From Peptoniphilus_A hominis (lineage in GTDB: Bacteria > Bacillota > Clostridia > Tissierellales > Peptoniphilaceae), in NCBI RefSeq assembly GCF_040096015.1, contig NZ_JBBMFO010000001.1, forward strand, positions 1-64,000: DNA of 64,000 nt. Direction: 5' to 3'. A model generated the notes under the pieces. It worked only from the letters and a program-made list of their open reading frames with translations, was not told the origin of the DNA and made no database searches. Positions 62,228 to 64,000 of this stretch are shown piece after piece; position 1 is the first letter of the stretch; every line of letters starts with the position of its first letter. Position numbers and translations under genes: made by a program.

Positions 62228-63319
62228 GTGTCCAAAATTTTTAAGGTGCTATTCACTTTAATAGGAGCACTATTCGGTATTTTCATCGTGTCTCTTTTAT
62301 CAGACATGAAATTTGTAAAAGGTATTGGAAGCCAAAAAGTTGTGACAGTTGTTGCTGTCATTATTGTACTTTTATTTGCACTTATATTTTTTATACTTTC
62401 ACCAAAGGTCTTTAAGGCCTTGGAAGATCTTTTGGCTATTTGGGAGAGAGAAATCCAAACAAAATCTTTTACAGAGGTAGTACTGGGCGCAGTGGGACTT
62501 ATTCTTGGTCTCATAATAGCATTTTTAATTTCACAACCTATTTACAAGATTCCAATTCCCTATGTGGGTTCTGTAATTTCAATTTTACTCTATGGAATGC
62601 TGGGATACTTAGGTTTAAATATTGGAATGTCAAACAAGGACACTATTTCAGAAAAAGTTAGAGATTTATCTTCCTTGGCAGCAAAGAGAACAGCTAAGCC
62701 AAAGGAAAATATTAAAACTCGTGAAGGCATTCCAAAGGTCTTAGATACTTCTGTTATTATTGACGGAAGAATACTTGATATTGCAAAGATTGGATTTATT
62801 GAGGGACCTCTTGTAGTTCCAGTTTTTGTATTAGAAGAACTTCAACACATTGCAGACTCTGCCGATGCTCTAAAGAGAAACAGGGGCAGGCGTGGACTTG
62901 ACACTGTTGCAGAAATTCAAGAATTAAAAAATGTTGAAGTTATAATCTACAAGGGAAAAATCGAAGAAATTTCTGAAGTTGATTCAAAACTTTTAAAACT
63001 TGCCAGCGACTTAGGTGGCAAAATCGTCACAAATGACTACAACTTAAATAAAGTTGCTAAGGTTCAAAACCTAACAGTTTTAAATGTCAATGAACTTGCA
63101 AATGCAGTTAAGCCACTTTATCTGCCAGGCGAAGAGATGAAAATTCTAATCGTAAAGGAAGGCAAGGAACAAAATCAAGGGCTTGGTTATCTTGACGATG
63201 GCACAATGATTGTCGTTGAAAATGGAAAGGACCTAATTGGCGAAAGCGTCAATGTAATTGTTACAAGTGCTCTTCAAACTTCAGCAGGAAAAATGATTTT
63301 TGCAAAACTAAAATATTAA
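62228..63319 (+). CDS. PIN/TRAM-domain membrane protein (YacL-like)
   Basis: 363 residues from GTG at 62228: two plus two membrane helices (~5-60, ~78-130), a PIN nuclease-like domain (KVLDTSVIIDGRILDIA, VFVLEELQHIADS, IVTNDYNLNKVA) and a C-terminal TRAM domain. A strong AGGAGGG lies at 62194-62200, seven bases before an in-frame ATT (62207) and far from the GTG, so the true start may be ATT, adding seven residues. The family is conserved beside CarD/ispD in Firmicutes; RNase activity is presumed. Confidence 0.88.
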   Translation: MSKIFKVLFTLIGALFGIFIVSLLSDMKFVKGIGSQKVVTVVAVIIVLLFALIFFILSPKVFKALEDLLAIWEREIQTKSFTEVVLGAVGLILGLIIAFLISQPIYKIPIPYVGSVISILLYGMLGYLGLNIGMSNKDTISEKVRDLSSLAAKRTAKPKENIKTREGIPKVLDTSVIIDGRILDIAKIGFIEGPLVVPVFVLEELQHIADSADALKRNRGRRGLDTVAEIQELKNVEVIIYKGKIEEISEVDSKLLKLASDLGGKIVTNDYNLNKVAKVQNLTVLNVNELANAVKPLYLPGEEMKILIVKEGKEQNQGLGYLDDGTMIVVENGKDLIGESVNVIVTSALQTSAGKMIFAKLKY

Positions 63320-63326
63320 TTTTAAG

Positions 63327-63353
63327 AACTCTGTCTTTGGCAGAGTTTTTTTA
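63327..63353 (+). terminator. Terminator of the CarD/YacL operon
   Basis: AACTCTG/CAGAGTT stem with a T-run. Confidence 0.85.
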
Positions 63354-63501
63354 TTGATTGAATAAATATAATACTAATTTAACCAGTAAAATCATTAAAG
63401 CGATTGTAAACAAAATAATTATTTGCAAGCTTACAAAGATTTTTTATTTGACTATATAAAAATTTTGTATTATTATTTTAGCATAGATAGGGGGAATAAT
63501 A

Positions 63502-64000
63502 ATGAAACTATTTTTACCCGGTCCTGTGTCAGTTCGCAGTGAAGTTTTAAAACAATTTGAAAAACCTGTAATAGGACACAGAACTAAGGACGCATCAGAA
63601 ATTCAAAAGTCAATTATAATAAATATGCAAAAAGTTTTTGGAACTAAAGAATATATTTTAATATCAACATCTTCAGGCACTGGACTAATGGAAGGAGCTA
63701 TTAAGTCTTGTACAAAGAAGAGGGCATTGATTTGTTCTTTAGGTTCCTTTGGTGAACTTTGGCAAAGACTTGGTCTTGAAAATGGAATTGAGACAGACAT
63801 TTTAAAGGCTGAGCCAGGTGAAGCTACTGAGGCAAATAAATTGGAAGATCTTTTAAAGAAAAAGGACTATGATTTTGTGGGTATCACTCACAACGAAACA
63901 TCATCTGGTATTTTAAATAGCCTTTCTGAACTTAAAGCAGTAATTGAAAAGTATCCAGACATTATTTGGGCTCTTGATACAGTAAGTTCAGCTGGCGGAA
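63502..64000 (+). CDS. Class V aminotransferase (serine-pyruvate/alanine-glyoxylate type), 3' truncated by the window
   Basis: 166 codons visible. MKLFLPGPVSVRSEVL, GHRT, STSSGTGLMEGA (cofactor phosphate loop), THNETSSGIL and ALDTVSSAGG are typical of the PLP-dependent alanine-glyoxylate/serine-pyruvate aminotransferases. The lysine that binds PLP lies beyond the window. Related proteins in this group often precede a serine-pathway dehydrogenase (family knowledge). A GGGGG site precedes the ATG. Confidence 0.92.
   Translation, partial: MKLFLPGPVSVRSEVLKQFEKPVIGHRTKDASEIQKSIIINMQKVFGTKEYILISTSSGTGLMEGAIKSCTKKRALICSLGSFGELWQRLGLENGIETDILKAEPGEATEANKLEDLLKKKDYDFVGITHNETSSGILNSLSELKAVIEKYPDIIWALDTVSSAGG

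Overview
The window is a low-GC, AT-rich chromosome segment of an anaerobic Gram-positive bacterium. It is most likely a member of the Peptoniphilaceae/Tissierellia (Peptoniphilus- or Anaerococcus-like). The evidence is a T-box-controlled ileS, acetate kinase, a butyryl-CoA:acetate-type CoA-transferase, an acyl-CoA dehydrogenase/ETF/rubredoxin fusion next to a flavodiiron protein, SLH- and stalk-domain surface proteins, and strong GGAGG ribosome-binding sites. The genus is inferred from gene content, not from a search. No rRNA, tRNA or CRISPR array was recognised.

Layout. 0-0.64 kb: 3' end of an ISL3-type insertion sequence. 0.66-5.8 kb: a leftward PTS EIIC/nitroreductase pair, then a rightward acyl-CoA dehydrogenase-ETF-rubredoxin fusion and flavodiiron protein that may form an oxygen-consuming electron chain; the block is bracketed by exact 34-bp inverted IS ends, each abutting a terminator. 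6.1-8.2 kb: leftward Y-family DNA polymerase operon with a YolD-like gene and an SOS-box-like site. 8.4-12.4 kb: restriction-modification island with two methyltransferases facing a controller gene, an HNH nuclease and an EVE-like/PD-(D/E)xK nuclease. 12.4-13.4 kb: 37-bp tandem repeats and a truncated DUF4357 gene. 13.5-16.3 kb: hypothetical genes, tmcAL and a decayed duplicate of the tmcAL 3' end.

16.4-29.4 kb is housekeeping: ackA, DUF177-rpmF, NusG-II protein, Gx transporter, maf, radC, a type IV pilin-like cluster, efp, pyrC, a DUF4153 membrane protein and a frameshifted gene with a His/Cys-rich tail. 29.4-37.5 kb: CBS-DRTGG pyrophosphatase, two oxidoreductases, an Rrf2 regulator, and a T-box plus ileS of the eukaryote-like IleRS2 class with a swapped GIHH motif.

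37.7-56.0 kb is the most interesting accessory region, a surface heme-acquisition locus. It holds a two-subunit exporter-fold ABC transporter with a DtxR-like regulator; a tightly overlapped operon of a NEAT protein, a Shp-family heme protein, a lipoprotein, a FecCD permease, an ATPase and a flavodoxin; then four further NEAT-type surface proteins, one anchored by SLH domains and one by a stalk domain. The NEAT domains share an unusual VDAM...GxGTQ signature in place of the classical YxxxY heme motif.

56.0-56.7 kb is an IS200/IS605-like element whose transposase has lost one HUH histidine and which ends in a run of six hairpins. 56.8-64 kb: ArsR regulator, UvrD/AddA-like helicase-nuclease, CoA-transferase, CarD, a PIN/TRAM protein and the start of a class V aminotransferase cut by the window end.
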